Assembly (NCBI RefSeq): GCF_008271295.1
Contig: NZ_VTOY01000001.1
Span: 1-64,000, forward strand
Source: Pseudoselenomonas ruminis
GTDB taxonomy: Bacteria; Bacillota; Negativicutes; Selenomonadales; Selenomonadaceae
DNA length: 64,000 nt
Direction of reading: 5' to 3'
Shown piece by piece: positions 63,324 through 64,000 of this stretch (position 1 is its first letter; every line of letters starts with the position of its first letter). A program made the position numbers and the translations under genes. The notes beneath the pieces were generated by a model. That model saw nothing but the letters and a program-made list of their open reading frames with translations, ran no database searches and was not told where the DNA came from.

Positions 63324-64000
63324 TTATTTGGATTGCAGGGCAAGTTCTTCGACTTCTTCGCGTGAGAGGTTGACGAGCTCGATGATTTCCTCTATGGATT
63401 TATTTTTTGCTAACATTCGTTTGGCTGTACGAAGATCAGCATTTCGTTCACCCTCAGCACGGCCCTCAGCGCGGCCGTCGTCGTGTGCTTCACGCATTTT
63501 CATTTCGTAGGTCATATAACTCACCCTTTCCTCATGGTTGGTTTTTGTTTCGGTGATGCAGGCATCGATTTCCTTTATGAAGTCGTCAGCTGCGGGCAGT
63601 CCGTTCATATAGTCAAGGAATGCTTTTACATCTGGTGATACATCGTTGGTGGTACCCTTGCTGCTGAGAAATATTTTGGTAGTACCGTCGTTTAGTTCGA
63701 GGTTTTTGTCTTCGATGCAGAGATTGCGGAATGTATAGATATGTCGGTTTTGTTCAAAGAGTTCAAACGGACAAAGAAAGATGATGATGGAGGAGCGAAG
63801 CTCTTTGTACAGCGCCCCTCTGGCTAGGGAATCAACATCAATCATAGACTGGTAGTATCTGGTACGCTGGGCAAGTTCCTGATCGCCATAATCGCGCACT
63901 TGCATCTCGATATCATAAATTGTGTCATCACCTTCGACGTAAACATCGAGCCGTATGCCTTTGCTGTCGTATTTCATTTTTAGGGATTTTTCTTCTTCCA
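63324..64000 (-). CDS. Rpn-family PD-(D/E)XK nuclease, copy 3 (5' end outside window)
   Basis: A third copy running off the right edge; the frame is open to base 64000 (reading LEEEKSLKMKYDSKG). The nuclease core IRLDVYVEG and DIEMQVRDYGDQEL and the whole central part are almost identical to copy 1. The C-terminal segment after the short RAEGRAEGERNADLR linker is that of copy 2 instead. The terminator after it lacks its left arm. Confidence 0.88.
   Translation of the reverse strand, partial: EEEKSLKMKYDSKGIRLDVYVEGDDTIYDIEMQVRDYGDQELAQRTRYYQSMIDVDSLARGALYKELRSSIIIFLCPFELFEQNRHIYTFRNLCIEDKNLELNDGTTKIFLSSKGTTNDVSPDVKAFLDYMNGLPAADDFIKEIDACITETKTNHEERVSYMTYEMKMREAHDDGRAEGRAEGERNADLRTAKRMLAKNKSIEEIIELVNLSREEVEELALQSK

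Overview
The window looks like chromosome from a Negativicutes bacterium (a diderm Firmicute close to Selenomonas or Mitsuokella). Firmicute traits are strong AGGAGG-type ribosome binding sites, a perfect CIRCE element, TTG and GTG starts, and TTGACA/TATAAT promoters. Diderm and anaerobe traits are an RND efflux pump, a one-piece pyruvate:ferredoxin oxidoreductase and a flavodiiron protein. This placement rests on gene content and remembered family features; no search was run.

Layout. 0.1-7 kb: htpG under CIRCE, a nitroreductase, galU and two DUF445 membrane proteins. 7-11 kb: a P-type ATPase remnant, a soluble FIST-MCP receptor and mutY. 11.3-17.5 kb: a branched-chain amino acid operon ilvN-ilvC-leuC-leuD-leuB-ilvB. 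17.5-20 kb: rfbA-rfbC-rfbB for dTDP-4-keto-6-deoxy sugars, with no rfbD. 20.1-22.4 kb: two tRNA-Ala genes, an unrecognised stand-alone RNA gene and guaB. 22.4-36.4 kb: a two-component system, flavodiiron protein, RND efflux pair, tRNA-Pro, APC permease and nifJ.

36.5-61.3 kb is a surface-polysaccharide locus. It starts with a Hin-type serine recombinase. A 144-bp segment follows, flanked by two 26-bp inverted sites with the 12+2+12 architecture of Hin/Gin invertase sites. The strongest promoter in that segment now points away from the polysaccharide genes, so the locus may be phase variable. Downstream come wzz, a CapD-type dehydratase, an aminotransferase, an initiating phosphoglycosyltransferase, an AT-rich block of glycosyltransferases with polymerase and flippase, and then a nonulosonic (legionaminic-type) acid pathway: legB, legC, ptmE, acyltransferase, neuB, neuC, a frameshifted second neuB, and neuA. 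A thiolase and a 3-hydroxyacyl-CoA dehydrogenase lie inside this pathway beside a decayed and an intact acyltransferase gene. This suggests that the sugar carries a 3-hydroxybutyryl group.

61.3-64 kb: an array of TTGACNNGTCAA palindromes, a ribbon-helix-helix regulator, and a tandem array of Rpn-family (PD-(D/E)XK) nuclease genes with one truncated copy and different C-terminal ends. The last copy runs off the window.
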